DNA from: Candidatus Ruthenibacterium merdavium
Lineage (GTDB): Bacteria; Bacillota; Clostridia; Oscillospirales; Ruminococcaceae
DNA length: 64,000 nucleotides
Direction: 5' to 3'
Assembly (NCBI GenBank): GCA_019119935.1
Contig: DWWA01000007.1
Location: 1-64,000 of the forward strand
This document shows, piece after piece, positions 50,497 through 61,862 of this stretch. Below the pieces are notes generated by a model. It was given only the letters and a program-made list of their open reading frames with translations. It made no database searches and was not told the origin of the DNA. The first letter of the stretch is position 1. Each line of letters begins with the position of its first letter. The translations under genes and the position numbers were made by a program.

Positions 50497-51906
50497 GTGA
50501 AAAAGTTGCTGGCGTTTGACTTCGGCGCTTCCAGCGGACGCGCCATTTTGGGCGAATATGAAAACGGCGCGTTGACTTACCGGGAAATTCACCGGTTTGA
50601 AAATAACCCCGTTGAAGAAAACGGCCATCTGCGCTGGAATTTCCCCGAGCTGATGCGGGAAGTATACCAGGCTTTGGAAATGGCAGGTCCTGTGGACAGC
50701 ATCGCCTTTGACACTTGGGGCGTGGACTTTGGTCTTTTGGACGAAAACGGGAATTTGCTGGAAAAGCCTGTCCATTATCGTGACAGCCGAACCCAGCACA
50801 CACTGGAAAAGGCATTTTCCGTCATGAGCGCGCAGGACTTATACGCGGCGACGGGAAGCCAGCTGATGGCGATTAACACGCTGTTCCAGCTGATGGAAAC
50901 CGACCTTTCCAAAGCAAAGCAAGTGCTCTTTATGCCCGATTTATTTGCTTATCAGCTGTGCAAAAAGGCGGTGTGCGAGCAAAGTATCGCCTCCACTTCC
51001 CAAATGCTCGATTTGCAGAAAAAGGCGTGGAGTGAAACAGTGCTTTCGGCATTTGAAATTCCCAAAGAGATTTTTGCGCCGCTGGTGCAAAGCGGCACCG
51101 TGATTGGGGAATATCAAGGCGCGAAAGTGGTGGCAGTCGCCGGTCACGATACGCAAAGCGCCGTCGCAGCCATGCCCGCCCAAAACGAAAACAGCGCGTT
51201 TTTATCGTGCGGAACATGGAGTTTGTTTGGCTGTGAGCTGGATGCTCCCGTTTTAACGGCGCAGAGCCGAGAAGCGGAAATGTCCAATGAACTCGGTGCA
51301 AACGGGAAAATCAATTACTTAAAAAACATCACCGGCCTGTGGCTGATTCAGGAAAGCCGCCGCCAGTGGAAGCGCGAGGGCAAAGAGTACAGCTTTGGCG
51401 AAATTGCCGCTATGGCCGAGCAGGCCGAGCCGATGAAATGCTTCATTGATGTCAATGCGCCGCAGTTTGCCGCGCCGGGCGATGTGCCGGAGCGCATTCG
51501 GGAATACTGCCGCGAAACCGGCCAGTTTGTACCGCAAAGTGTGGGCGAGGCGGCGCGCTGCATTTACGAAAGTCTTGCATGGCAGTATCGCGAAACCTTT
51601 TTGGAGATGCAGAACATTACCGGCAAGCGCTTTGAAACGCTGCATATTCTGGGCGGCGGATGTCAGGCGGCGCTCTTGTGCCAGTTGACGGCGGACGCGC
51701 TGGGCGTTCCCGTGCAGGCAGGGCCCGTGGAAGCGACGGTACTGGGAAATTTGCTGCTGCAGCTGAAAGCACTCGGAGAAATTGACAGCCTTGCCGAGGG
51801 GCGGGCGATGATACAAAAAATTGAAACAGTAACGCAGTACCTGCCGAGCAACAGTGAACGCTGGGCAAGTGCAGGGCGTTTTTTCAGAAAAGGAGAATTA
51901 ACATGA
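50497..51906 (+). CDS. FGGY-family sugar kinase, RhaB-type, likely acting as fuculokinase
   Basis: [59 protein letters not shown]. Confidence 0.88.
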   Translation: MKKLLAFDFGASSGRAILGEYENGALTYREIHRFENNPVEENGHLRWNFPELMREVYQALEMAGPVDSIAFDTWGVDFGLLDENGNLLEKPVHYRDSRTQHTLEKAFSVMSAQDLYAATGSQLMAINTLFQLMETDLSKAKQVLFMPDLFAYQLCKKAVCEQSIASTSQMLDLQKKAWSETVLSAFEIPKEIFAPLVQSGTVIGEYQGAKVVAVAGHDTQSAVAAMPAQNENSAFLSCGTWSLFGCELDAPVLTAQSREAEMSNELGANGKINYLKNITGLWLIQESRRQWKREGKEYSFGEIAAMAEQAEPMKCFIDVNAPQFAAPGDVPERIREYCRETGQFVPQSVGEAARCIYESLAWQYRETFLEMQNITGKRFETLHILGGGCQAALLCQLTADALGVPVQAGPVEATVLGNLLLQLKALGEIDSLAEGRAMIQKIETVTQYLPSNSERWASAGRFFRKGELT

Positions 51907-53687
51907 TCTATCCCAAAATCGGTATTCGGCCGACGATTGACGGCCGCTGGGGCGGCGTTCGTGAGAGCCTCGAAACTCAAACCATGGGCATGGCAAAGCG
52001 CGCCGCAGCTTTAATCAGCGAAAATCTGCGCTATCCCGACGGCACGCCCGTGCAGTGCGTGATTGCGGACAGCACCATCGGCGGCGGTGCAGAAGCGGCG
52101 GCTTGCCAGGATAAATTCAGCCGCGAAAACGTTGTGGCAACACTGACTGTCACCCCTTGCTGGTGCTACGGCAGTGAAACATTTGATATGGACCCGAAAA
52201 CCATCAAGGCGGTTTGGGGCTTTAACGGCACCGAGCGCCCGGGCGCAGTTTATCTCGCTGCTGTTTTGGCGGCTCATACCCAAAAGGGATTGCCCGCTTT
52301 TGCCATCTACGGCCATGACGTGCAGGACGCGGCAGACGAAACCATTCCCGCTGACGTGCAGGAAAAAATTCTGCGCTATGCACGCTGTGCCGTTGCTGTG
52401 GGCTGGATGAAGAACAAAGCCTATGTCAATATGGGCGCTGTGTCCATGGGCATTATGGGCAGCTACTGCGACGCGGAAATGTTCCAAAAATATTTCGGCA
52501 TCCGCGCTGAGTGGTGCGACCTGACTGAAATTCTGCGCCGCGTGACGCTGGGCATCTACGACCCCGAGGAATACGAAAAGGCGCTCAGCTGGATTCGCGC
52601 CAACTGCAAAGAGGGCCTTGACTGCAACGAGGGCAAGAACCTGCCCGAGATTATCACAAAATCGAAGGTCGTTCCCGCCGACAAGGATTGGGAGTTCATT
52701 GCAAAAATGAGCATCATCATGCGCGATATCCTCTATGGCAACCCGAAGCTGGCCGAGCTGGGCTGGCACGAGGAAGCGCTTGGCAAAAACGCCATTGCAG
52801 GCGGTTTCCAAGGCCAGCGCAACTGGACGGACTGGCTGCCGAACGGCGACTTCACCGAGGCGATTTTGGCTTCGACCTTTGACTGGAACGGCACCAAAGC
52901 CCCCACGCCGTTTGCAACAGAGAACGATACGCTCAACGGCGTTGCCATGATGCTGGGCACCTTGGTGACGAATACCGCGCCTTGCTTCCATGATGTGCGT
53001 ACTTATTGGAGCCCCGAAGCTTACGAGCGTGTAACGGGCAAAAAAGCGCAGGGCAAAGCGGCAAACGGCTTTATTCACTTGATTAACTCCGGCGCGACGG
53101 CGCTTGACTGCACCGGCGCATCGAAAAATGAAAACGGCGAAGGCTGCATGAAGCCCTTCTGGGAGATGACCGAGCAGGATGTGAACGCATGCTTGCAGGC
53201 CACCGACTGGTGCCGTGCCAACTACGAATATTTCCGCGGCGGCGGATTCTCCAGCCACTTTAAAACACAGGCGGAAATGCCCGTCACGCTGCTGCGCGTG
53301 AGCATTGCCGAAGGCGTTGGCCCGATGCTGCAAATTGCAGAAGGCTACACCGCAACCCTGCCTGAAGCAGAACATGCCGTGCTGGATAACCGCACTGACC
53401 GTACCTGGCCGACCACTTGGTTTGTGCCGAAGCTGACCGGCAAGGGCGCGTTCAAAGACGTTTACAGCGTTATGGCAAACTGGAGCGCCAACCACGGCGT
53501 TACGGTGTACGGTCATGTGGGCGCTGACCTCATCACACTGGCTTCCATGCTGCGTATTCCCGTCAGCATGCACAACGTGGAAGATGAAAAGATTTACCGT
53601 CCGCACACTTGGGCGGCGTTTGGCACCGACAACCTTGAAGCGGCCGACTTTGCGGCTTGCAAACACTACGGTCCGCTTTATCGTTAA
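51903..53687 (+). CDS. fucI: L-fucose isomerase
   Basis: [35 protein letters not shown]; 594 aa; ATG overlaps the kinase stop. Confidence 0.96.
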   Translation: MIYPKIGIRPTIDGRWGGVRESLETQTMGMAKRAAALISENLRYPDGTPVQCVIADSTIGGGAEAAACQDKFSRENVVATLTVTPCWCYGSETFDMDPKTIKAVWGFNGTERPGAVYLAAVLAAHTQKGLPAFAIYGHDVQDAADETIPADVQEKILRYARCAVAVGWMKNKAYVNMGAVSMGIMGSYCDAEMFQKYFGIRAEWCDLTEILRRVTLGIYDPEEYEKALSWIRANCKEGLDCNEGKNLPEIITKSKVVPADKDWEFIAKMSIIMRDILYGNPKLAELGWHEEALGKNAIAGGFQGQRNWTDWLPNGDFTEAILASTFDWNGTKAPTPFATENDTLNGVAMMLGTLVTNTAPCFHDVRTYWSPEAYERVTGKKAQGKAANGFIHLINSGATALDCTGASKNENGEGCMKPFWEMTEQDVNACLQATDWCRANYEYFRGGGFSSHFKTQAEMPVTLLRVSIAEGVGPMLQIAEGYTATLPEAEHAVLDNRTDRTWPTTWFVPKLTGKGAFKDVYSVMANWSANHGVTVYGHVGADLITLASMLRIPVSMHNVEDEKIYRPHTWAAFGTDNLEAADFAACKHYGPLYR

Positions 53688-53726
53688 TTCTTAGCAGTTT
53701 TTTGAATCAAAGGGGGATGTTTTCCA

Positions 53727-54875
53727 ATGGCAAATCGTATTGTATTGAACACAATTTCTTATCACGGCAAAGGCGCAATTGAGAACATTGTGCCGGAGTT
53801 GACGGCGCGCGGCTATAAAAAAGCTTTCGTGTGCTCCGACCCCGATCTGGTGAAATTCGGCGTCACGAAAAAAGTAACCGATCTGTTGGAGAAAGCGGGC
53901 TTTGCTTATGAGCTGTACAGCGACATTAAGCCCAACCCCACCATTGAGAACGTGCAGAACGGCGTGAAGGCATTCCAGGCCAGCGGCGCTGACAGCATTG
54001 TGACCATCGGCGGAGGTTCTTCGATGGACACTGCAAAGGCAGTAGGCATCATCGTCAACAACCCCGAGTTTGCCGATGTGCGCAGCTTGGAAGGCGTTGC
54101 TCCCACCAAAAAGCATGCAGTGTTTACCATTGCGGTTCCCACCACAGCGGGAACGGCAGCCGAGGTTACCATCAACTACGTTATCACCGACGTGGAAAAA
54201 CACCGCAAATTTGTGTGCGTAGACACCAATGACATTCCCGAAGTGGCCCTCGTTGACCCGGACATGATGTCCTCTATGCCCAAAGGCTTGACCGCTGCAA
54301 CCGGTATGGATGCGCTGACCCACGCCATTGAGGGCTACATCACCAAGGGCGCTTGGGAGATGACCGACATGTTCCATCTCAAAGCCATTGAGCTGATTGC
54401 AAAGCACCTGCGCGGTGCCGTGGACAACACGCCGGAAGGCCGTGAGGGTATGGCGCTCGCACAGTATATTGCGGGCCAGGGCTTCTCGAACGTTGGCCTT
54501 GGTATTGTTCACTCGATGGCACACAGCTTGGGCGCTGTGTATGACACGCCGCACGGTGTGGCAAACGCAATTTTGCTGCCCACGGTGATGGAGTACAACG
54601 CAGAGTGCACCGGCGAGAAATACCGCGAAATTGCCCGCGCGATGGGTGTTGCCGGCGTTGATTCCATGACGCAGGACGAGTACCGCAAAGCAGCTTGCGA
54701 GGCGGTGAAAAAGCTTTCTGCCGATGTGGGCATTCCCGCCGACTTGAAAGAAATTGTCAAGGATGAAGATGTGCAGTTCCTTTCGGAGTCTGCTTACGCG
54801 GATGCTTGCCGTCCCGGCAACCCGAAAGATACTTCTGTGGAAGAAATTGCCGCTTTGTATCGCAAACTGATGTAA
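53727..54875 (+). CDS. fucO: Lactaldehyde reductase / iron-containing alcohol dehydrogenase
   Basis: IVTIGGGSSMDTAKAVGIIVNNPEFADVRSLEGVAPTKKHAVFTIAVPTTAGTAAEVT, GIVHSMAHSLGAVYDTPHGVANAILLP. Confidence 0.93.
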   Translation: MANRIVLNTISYHGKGAIENIVPELTARGYKKAFVCSDPDLVKFGVTKKVTDLLEKAGFAYELYSDIKPNPTIENVQNGVKAFQASGADSIVTIGGGSSMDTAKAVGIIVNNPEFADVRSLEGVAPTKKHAVFTIAVPTTAGTAAEVTINYVITDVEKHRKFVCVDTNDIPEVALVDPDMMSSMPKGLTAATGMDALTHAIEGYITKGAWEMTDMFHLKAIELIAKHLRGAVDNTPEGREGMALAQYIAGQGFSNVGLGIVHSMAHSLGAVYDTPHGVANAILLPTVMEYNAECTGEKYREIARAMGVAGVDSMTQDEYRKAACEAVKKLSADVGIPADLKEIVKDEDVQFLSESAYADACRPGNPKDTSVEEIAALYRKLM

Positions 54876-55059
54876 AAATAAGCTTTGTGCCGCAGCTCCC
54901 TTTGTGCTGCAGCACATTTTTCACCTCTTTGCGCTAATTTAGACAATCTTCGGCCAGATTCGAGATAAGAATATCTTTTTGGAATTTTTTATGTTATAAT
55001 CAAAAAAGGTAGATAAAATGCCGTAACTCAGAAAGGGAATCGGAAAGTGAGGGAGTAAG

Positions 55060-55836
55060 ATGTTTCAAATCGCAAATTTAACCAGCAATCAGAATGTAAA
55101 GGTTGTACAGCAGATGGGCCCCTTTACGGTCATTGAACACCAAAGGGATTTAAGTGTTCGCCCGGAATCCGCAATGGCTTCGTATTACTGTGCGGAAATG
55201 AATGTCAGAAAAAGACAAGTGCTGTGTGAGCTCAGCAAGGCACAGGTGACCGTTCAGGCAGGTGCGATGCAGTGGATGGCGGGTGACGTAAACGCCACTA
55301 CGGGCATTAAAGGCGTGGGAGATTTGCTGGAAAAAGCCATGCGCGGAAAAGTCAGCGGGGAAGGCACCATTAAGCCGGAGTACACCGGAAGCGGAATTAT
55401 GATGCTGGAGCCTACTTACAAGCATTTGATTTTAATGGACGCGGCCGAGTGGGGCGGCGCCGTTGTTTTGGACGACGGCTTGTTCTTAGCCTGTGATTCT
55501 CGTTTAAAGCACAAAGCGGTGATGCGCTCCAGCTTTTCCTCGGCTGTGGCCGGCGGCGAGGGACTGTTCAACCTGAGCTTGAACGGCAGCGGCGTATTCT
55601 GCATTGAGGCCGACTGCCCGAAAGAAGAATTGATTGAGATCACGCTGCAAAACGATGTGCTGAAAATTGACGGCAACTATGCCGTAGCGTGGAGCGCCGG
55701 GCTGGCCTTTACGGTGGAGCGTTCGGGCAAAAGCCTGATTGGCTCCGCGGCTTCGGGCGAAGGTCTTGTCAATGTCTATCGCGGCACGGGTAAAGTGCTG
55801 ATGATGCCGACGGGCGGCTCTGTAACACATGTATAA
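55060..55836 (+). CDS. AIM24-family protein
   Basis: VQAGAMQWMAGDVNATTGIKGVGDLLEKAMRGKVSGEGTIKPEYTGSGIMMLEPTYKHLILMD. Confidence 0.88.
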   Translation: MFQIANLTSNQNVKVVQQMGPFTVIEHQRDLSVRPESAMASYYCAEMNVRKRQVLCELSKAQVTVQAGAMQWMAGDVNATTGIKGVGDLLEKAMRGKVSGEGTIKPEYTGSGIMMLEPTYKHLILMDAAEWGGAVVLDDGLFLACDSRLKHKAVMRSSFSSAVAGGEGLFNLSLNGSGVFCIEADCPKEELIEITLQNDVLKIDGNYAVAWSAGLAFTVERSGKSLIGSAASGEGLVNVYRGTGKVLMMPTGGSVTHV

Positions 55837-55879
55837 AAATCAGGAATTTTCTGAAACGTCAGTGCTTCATTTTTCTTAG

Positions 55880-55994
55880 TAAAAAGCGAAGCCTGCCGCG
55901 TGGCAATGCCCGGCATCCGCACAAGATAACTGCGCTTTTTGCCTTGTCGGGCTGCGTATTCTGCGGAAAATTGAAGGATTGCTTTCGGAAATAC
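55880..55994. repeat. Dispersed intergenic repeat, copy B
   Basis: Similar by eye to 38842-38960. Confidence 0.6.
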
Positions 55995-56022
55995 GAACAG
56001 ATTTTATCGGCTTAGAACACGC

Positions 56023-56073
56023 GTACCCTGTTTGACGCAAGCGTATTGCTTTGCGTCAGACGGGGTGCTTTTT
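56023..56073 (+). terminator. Long-stem hairpin plus T5, ending where SulP homology begins
   Basis: GTACCCTGTTTGACGCAA / TTGCGTCAGACGGGGTGC then TTTTT. Confidence 0.7.
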
Positions 56074-57488
56074 ACCAAATTTCCGGGCCTACGGGCGCAA
56101 TGGCGGCGATTTTAATGTCCATTGTGGCGCAATACGGAATGTCCGGTGTGTTTGCCGCCACCGTTTTGGCGGGAATTTTGCTGATTTTAGCCGGAGTGTT
56201 TCATCTTGGACGTGTTACGGCTTATTTGCCCATGCCGGTAATTACCGGTTTTACTTCCGGAATAGCGGTGGTGATTGCGCTGGGGCAGGTGGATAATTTT
56301 TTCGGTACAGCCTCCAAAGGGAATACCGCAGTGGAAAAACTGCTCGATTGGCTGACGGGCGGCATCTTCCAAATCAATCTCGGCGCGCTGGCGCTCGGGT
56401 GTTTTGTGGTGCTGTTCATGGTGTTTTATCCGAAGCGCTGGAACAACGTGGTTCCAGCTTCGCTGGTGTCTATTATTTTAGCGACAGTGCTCGCGCTGTT
56501 CGTTTTTCCGGATGTGGCGCGCGTGGGCGAAATTCCCACAACGCTCTTACTGCCGGAGCGCTTCAGCTTTTCCGGGCTGAATTTTGACAAAATACAGGCA
56601 TTGCTGCCCCCGGCAATCAGCATTGCGGCACTGGGCATGATTGAAAGCCTTTTGTGCGGTGCCAGTGCTGCGCGCATGACGGGTGTTGCGCTGAACAGTG
56701 ACCGCGAGTTGATTGCGCAAGGCGTGGGCAATCTGCTCTCGCCGTTTTTCGGCGGTATTTCGGCAACAGCGGCCATTGCGCGCACCAGCGTTGCAATTAA
56801 ATCCGGCGCGCAGACGCGCCTCACCGGCATGATCCATGCGGTTGTTTTGCTGATTTCAATGCTTTTGCTCGCGCCTGTGATGGCGCAAATTCCATTAAGT
56901 GCCTTGGCGGGTGTTTTGATGGTGACAGCGTGGCGCATGAATGAATGGGAAACCATCCGATATTTATTCAGCCATCGTTTTAAAGGCGCCATTTTGAAGT
57001 TTACGGCAACCATGGCGGCAACGATTTTATTTGATTTGACCATTGCCATTTTGGCCGGCGTGATTGTGGCGCTCATTTTGCTGGTGGTGCGGTTGTCCCG
57101 CTTGGAAATTCATTATGACAAAGTAAACCCGGAACGCTTAAACGCACCCGGAGAAATTGCGCAGGAATACCGCTCGGCGCAAGTGGTTTATGTAACGGGT
57201 GCCGTTATCTTTGCGAATACCGAGCAGATTTCAGCGGTGTATGATGCTGTGAAAGAAGCGCCGGCGGTGATTTTTTCCATGCGCGGCACGTCTTATATGG
57301 ACATTTCCGGCGCACAAAACTTGTTGCAGCTGATCGAGCGTCTGAAAAACGAAAATAAGACGATTGCCGTCTGCGGCGTTTCCGACAGCGTTTGTGAAAT
57401 GATGCACCGCAGAGGCATTGCGGACTGTGTCGGGAAAGAGCATTTTTATTGGAGCGTTGCGCGCGCTTTGCAGAGTGCACAGCCGTAA
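56070..57488 (+). pseudogene. 5'-truncated SulP-family anion transporter with C-terminal STAS domain
   Basis: Reading begins at FYQISGPTGAMAAIL with no upstream TM segment; the only nearby start (TTG 56046) lies in a terminator-like hairpin without an RBS. Confidence 0.65.
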
Positions 57489-57744
57489 GATGGGTTTTGT
57501 GCACAGTGTGAAAGCGAAACGATGGCAAATTCTTGCGCAAATTTGTGTATTTTTTAACGATATTTGTCGGAATTTTTTTTGTACTTTGTAAAAAGCAACA
57601 AGTTTTTTTGATTTTGCAAACTCTTTTGAAACTTACTGGAAAATCGGTTGAACACATAGTATAATAAAAATGCAAGACTGTGCAAAGATGCCTGTGCAAC
57701 AACCTGTTTGCGCAGGCAGATGCAATTATAAGGAGAGGTGTCGA

Positions 57745-58699
57745 AATGACGAATAATGTGCTGACGATTTTATCTTCACTTTCTGATTGGACTGCCCCGG
57801 AGGTAGACAATGCGACCATGATGCATGGTGATATGCCCGGTGATAAAATTGAAATCGGTGACAGCCACAAGCAAAAAGCGGCCACGGTATTTCCCGTTTT
57901 GGTGGAGAAGCTGAAAGCCGTTATGGAAAATCATCCGCATCAGCGTGCCGTTGTCTGCGTATGCGGCGGAAGCGGCGTGGGCAAAAGTGAAATCGCCAGC
58001 CTGCTCGGTGAGTATCTGCAAAAGGCCGGTGTCGGCAGCTATGTGCTCAGCGGCGACAACTATCCCCACCGCATTCCGGCACAAAACGATGCCGAGCGTC
58101 TGCGCGTGTTCCGCTGCGGCGGCGTGCGCGGCCTTGTGGCGGGCGGCGTTTACAGTGAAGAAGTAAAGGCGACCTTGCGTACTTTGCAAGAGCAGGATAC
58201 CGATGCTTCTCCTGCCTTGTGTGCGGAGCATCCTTGGCTGGCCGTTTACCAAAAAGAGGGCAAAAAAGCCCTGAGCGGTTATCTCGGCACCGACCGTGAG
58301 CAGAATTTTGAGGAGCTGAGCGCCATTATCAGCCAGTTCAAAAACGGCGCAAAAGAAATTTACTTGAAGCGCATGGGCCGCACTCCGCTGGATTTGTGGT
58401 ATGATCTTGTTGATTTTTCCGAAAAGAATGTCCTGCTCATTGAGTGGACACACGGCAACAGCAACGGTTTCAGCGGTGTGGATATTCCCGTTCTTTTGAA
58501 CAGCACGCCGCAGGAAACGCTGGAGCACCGCCGCAGCCGCAACCGTGACGGCGCCGTGGACAGCCCCTTCACCACAATGGTATTGGAGCTCGAGCAGCGT
58601 CAGCTGGAAAGCCAGGCCCACAAAGCGGAAATCATTGTGGCAAAAAGCGGCGAGCTTTTGAGCTATGCCGAGTACCGCGAGCTGATGGCGAACGCATAA
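57745..58699 (+). CDS. P-loop kinase of uncertain specificity (uridine/adenylylsulfate kinase-like fold)
   Basis: VVCVCGGSGVGKSEIASLLGEYLQKAGVGSYVLSGDNYPHRIP; likely start MTNNVLTIL at 57746 after GGAGAGG. Confidence 0.8.
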
Positions 58700-58712
58700 G
58701 GAGGAGCACCGT

Positions 58713-60380
58713 ATGAAACAAGCGAATGCAAAACCTATGCTGAATGCTTACCCCGACAGCATCGGCAGTAAGCTGTGCCACGTGGTTGAGCTTTTGAAAC
58801 GCCCGGAAATGAAGGACGTGTTCGGCTCATTCTACATTCTGCCCAGTGTGTTTAATACCGACCTTGACCGCGGTTTTTCTGTTGTAGACTACCAGCTGAG
58901 CGATGAGTACGCAAAGCGCGAAGACTTGACGGCTTTGGAAGCTTTGGGCATTGATTTAAAGCTCGACTTTATCTTGAACCATGCCTCGGTGCTCAGCCCG
59001 CAGTTTCAGGATTTGCTGAAAAACGGCGCGAACTCCCGCTACAAAGACTTTTTCATCAACTGGAATGAGTTTTGGAAAGACTGCGGCACCATGACCGAGG
59101 GCGGTTACATTCAGCCTGACGAGAAATATCTCAGCAAAATGTTCTTCCGTAAACCGGGCCTGCCCATTTTGATGGTTCGTATGCCCGACGGTACGGACGT
59201 ACCTTATTGGAACACGTTCTATCAGAAAGTATCCTACCGCAAGCCGACCGTGCAGGAGCTGATGCAGGCGGCGAACATTCAGTACACTACCGCCGAGCGC
59301 CTGCATGCGATGGTCAGCGCCGGTTTGGACGAGGGGAAAGCCCCTGCCGAACTGGACTGGAGCGGCTGGGAGCATTGCCGCGATGCAGTGTGTGACTGGC
59401 TGGAAGGTCATCGCGAATATCTCGGCCAGATGGATTTGAACATCCGTTCTCAGCTGGTGTGGGATTTTTACGACGACACCTTGAAAACCTTGGCCGGTTA
59501 CGGCGCCAGCATTGTGCGCCTTGATGCGTTTGCTTATGCGCCGAAAGAGCCCGGTGAAAAGAACTTCCTCAACGAGCCGGGCACGTGGGATTTGCTGGAG
59601 CGCGTCTGCGCACTGGCAAAGAAGTATGACTTGCAGCTTCTGCCGGAAATTCACGCCAGCTATGGCGAGAAAATCCACGAGAAAGTGGCACAGCAGGGCT
59701 ATATGACGTATGATTTCTTCCTGCCCGGCTTGCTGATTGACGCGCTGGAAGCACAGGACGGACACTACCTGCGTGAGTGGGCGCAGGAAATCTATGACAA
59801 GAAAATCCGCGTTGTCAACATGCTCGGCTGCCACGACGGCATTCCTCTGCTTGACTTGAAGGGTCTGATTCCCGACGAGCGCATTCAGACGCTGATTGAT
59901 ACCGTTGTTTCGCGCGGTGGTTATGTGAAAGACCTGCACGGTGCGAAAAACATGTATTATCAGGTCAATGCCACTTATTACAGTGCGCTGGGTGAAAGCC
60001 CGGAGAAAATGCTGCTGGCGCGCGCCATTCAGCTGTTTATGCCCGGCAAACCGCAGGTGTGGTATCTTGACTTGTTCTGCGGCAAGAACGACCATGAGGC
60101 CGTGCGCCGCGCAGGCCCCGGCGGTCATAAGGAAATCAACCGCACCAATCTGTCCATGGAGCAGGTGGAAAGCGGCTTGAATGACCCCACAGTGCAAAAG
60201 CAGCTTGAACTTTTGCGCATGCGTTCGGAGCATCCTGCTTTTGGCTTTGATTCTGCGCTGGAAATCGGCGGCGACAAAAACCTGCTGACGCTGAAATGGA
60301 CTAACGGTGAGCATTGGGCACAGCTTTCTGCGGACCTCGCGGCGTGCACCTATGAAATCACCGCAAGCAAAACAGTTTAA
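58713..60380 (+). CDS. GH13 sucrose-phosphorylase-like (GH13_18-type) glycoside phosphorylase/hydrolase
   Basis: LNAYPDSIGSKL, FYILPSVFNTDLDRGFSVVDYQLSDEY, LDFILNHAS, IVRLDAFAYAPKE, LLPEIHASYGEK, VNMLGCHDG. Confidence 0.8.
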   Translation: MKQANAKPMLNAYPDSIGSKLCHVVELLKRPEMKDVFGSFYILPSVFNTDLDRGFSVVDYQLSDEYAKREDLTALEALGIDLKLDFILNHASVLSPQFQDLLKNGANSRYKDFFINWNEFWKDCGTMTEGGYIQPDEKYLSKMFFRKPGLPILMVRMPDGTDVPYWNTFYQKVSYRKPTVQELMQAANIQYTTAERLHAMVSAGLDEGKAPAELDWSGWEHCRDAVCDWLEGHREYLGQMDLNIRSQLVWDFYDDTLKTLAGYGASIVRLDAFAYAPKEPGEKNFLNEPGTWDLLERVCALAKKYDLQLLPEIHASYGEKIHEKVAQQGYMTYDFFLPGLLIDALEAQDGHYLREWAQEIYDKKIRVVNMLGCHDGIPLLDLKGLIPDERIQTLIDTVVSRGGYVKDLHGAKNMYYQVNATYYSALGESPEKMLLARAIQLFMPGKPQVWYLDLFCGKNDHEAVRRAGPGGHKEINRTNLSMEQVESGLNDPTVQKQLELLRMRSEHPAFGFDSALEIGGDKNLLTLKWTNGEHWAQLSADLAACTYEITASKTV

Positions 60381-60426
60381 AAAAATAAAGCCTGCAAACA
60401 ATCATGATGTGCGTTTGCAAGCCGGT

Positions 60427-60461
60427 AAAAACGCCCTTCTGCTTTGGCAGAAGGGCGTTTT
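60427..60461. terminator. Intrinsic terminator between convergent genes
   Basis: AAAACGCCCTTCTGC-TTTG-GCAGAAGGGCGTTTT. Confidence 0.88.
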
Positions 60462-60506
60462 GCTGCTGTATTTTGTTTTTTCACGAAAAAGCACGCTTTA
60501 GAAATC

Positions 60507-61862
60507 TTATGTTGAACTGCTTTCGCCGCCGTCGGTGTTTTCCGGTTCCTTTGGCGGCTGCTTGACTTCTACAAGCGCCATCTGCACCTGATGCTCGCGA
60601 ATTTCCATGACATGAATCTCCAAAGCGCCGATGGTTACCTCCACGCTGCTTCCGTCGCGCGGGACAGTTCCGAGCGCATCAAAAATCAGCCCGTTAAAAG
60701 TATCGTGCTCTTCACAGGGCAGTGTAACATGGAGCGCTTCGGCTACTTCATCCAGAGGTGCCGAGCCGCGGATATGCCAGCGGTCCGGTGCAATCTGTTC
60801 AATATCCGGAGCCTGCGTGTGGTCGGCGTCGTCTTCAAAATCACCCACCAGCTGCTGGACAAGGTCATTCATCGTGACAATGCCTGTCATGCCGCCATAC
60901 TCATCCAGTACCACCGCCATATGGTGATGCCCTTGCTTCATGTTGCGGAAGAGTACGTCCGCTTTCACGCTTTCAGGCACAAAATAGGCCGGTTTTACTG
61001 CTTTTTTCATCAGGTTTTCTCTGCTTTGGTCTTCCAAACGGAAATAATCTTTCGCATTTAAAATACCCAGCACGTCATCGGCGGACTCGCCGCACACCGG
61101 ATAAAGCTTGTGACGACTGTTATAGATGGTGGCCTTCCACTCGTCCATGGTTTCGTCCATCCACAAAATGGCGGTATCCGTTCGGTGAGTGGCAATTTCC
61201 GCCGCAGTTAAATCGTCAAATTCAAATACATTTTGAATCAGCGCTTTCTCCTCGTGGTCAATCGTACCTTTTTCCGTGCCGACATCCACCATCATGCGGA
61301 TTTCTTCTTCGCTGACTTCCTCTTCTTCGGCATTCGGGTCAATTCCCAAAAGGCGCAAAACAAAGTTTGTGGAGGCCGTTAAAAACCAAACCAGCGGGGC
61401 AAACAGCTTTGCAATGGCGCTGATCAGGCCGGAAATCGCCAGCGCCAATGTTTCCGCTTTTCGCATGGCAACCCGCTTAGGCACAAGCTCACCGAAAATC
61501 AGCGTAAAATACGAAAGAATAAACGTAATTAACACAACGGCGATGGTGTCAAGCGTTTTGGCGGGAATCGGCAGGCCGAACCCCATCAGCCATTCCACCA
61601 ATCCGTCGGAAAAGTTATCGGCCGCAAAGGCGCTTCCCAAAAAGCCGGAAAGCGTAATCGCCACTTGAATGGTGGCAAGAAAACGGGCCGGCTGGCTCGT
61701 CAAACGCGCCAGACGAACGGCGCGGCGGTCGCCTTCCGCGGCCATCTTGGCAAGTTTTGCATCGTTCATGGAAATTACCGCGATTTCAGCGCTGGCAAAA
61801 ACCGCATTCAGTGCAATCAGCACCACTTGTATCAATATCATCAAAAGCATGGAATCTTCCAA
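60507..61862 (-). CDS. CNNM/HlyC-CorC-family protein (DUF21-CBS-CorC_HlyC)
   Basis: DUF21 TM region, RTDTAILWMDETMDEWKATIYNSRHKLYPVCGESADDVLGILNAKDYF, VVLDEYGGMTGIVTMNDLVQQLVGDFEDD. Confidence 0.94.
   Translation of the reverse strand: MEDSMLLMILIQVVLIALNAVFASAEIAVISMNDAKLAKMAAEGDRRAVRLARLTSQPARFLATIQVAITLSGFLGSAFAADNFSDGLVEWLMGFGLPIPAKTLDTIAVVLITFILSYFTLIFGELVPKRVAMRKAETLALAISGLISAIAKLFAPLVWFLTASTNFVLRLLGIDPNAEEEEVSEEEIRMMVDVGTEKGTIDHEEKALIQNVFEFDDLTAAEIATHRTDTAILWMDETMDEWKATIYNSRHKLYPVCGESADDVLGILNAKDYFRLEDQSRENLMKKAVKPAYFVPESVKADVLFRNMKQGHHHMAVVLDEYGGMTGIVTMNDLVQQLVGDFEDDADHTQAPDIEQIAPDRWHIRGSAPLDEVAEALHVTLPCEEHDTFNGLIFDALGTVPRDGSSVEVTIGALEIHVMEIREHQVQMALVEVKQPPKEPENTDGGESSST

Noticed and set aside
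52011-53666. 551-aa minus-strand ORF opposite fucI
   Set aside because: Antisense shadow ORF
53691-54917. 408-aa minus-strand ORF opposite fucO
   Set aside because: Antisense shadow ORF
58956-60401. 481-aa minus-strand ORF opposite the GH13-like gene
   Set aside because: Antisense shadow ORF; GH13 motifs are on the plus strand
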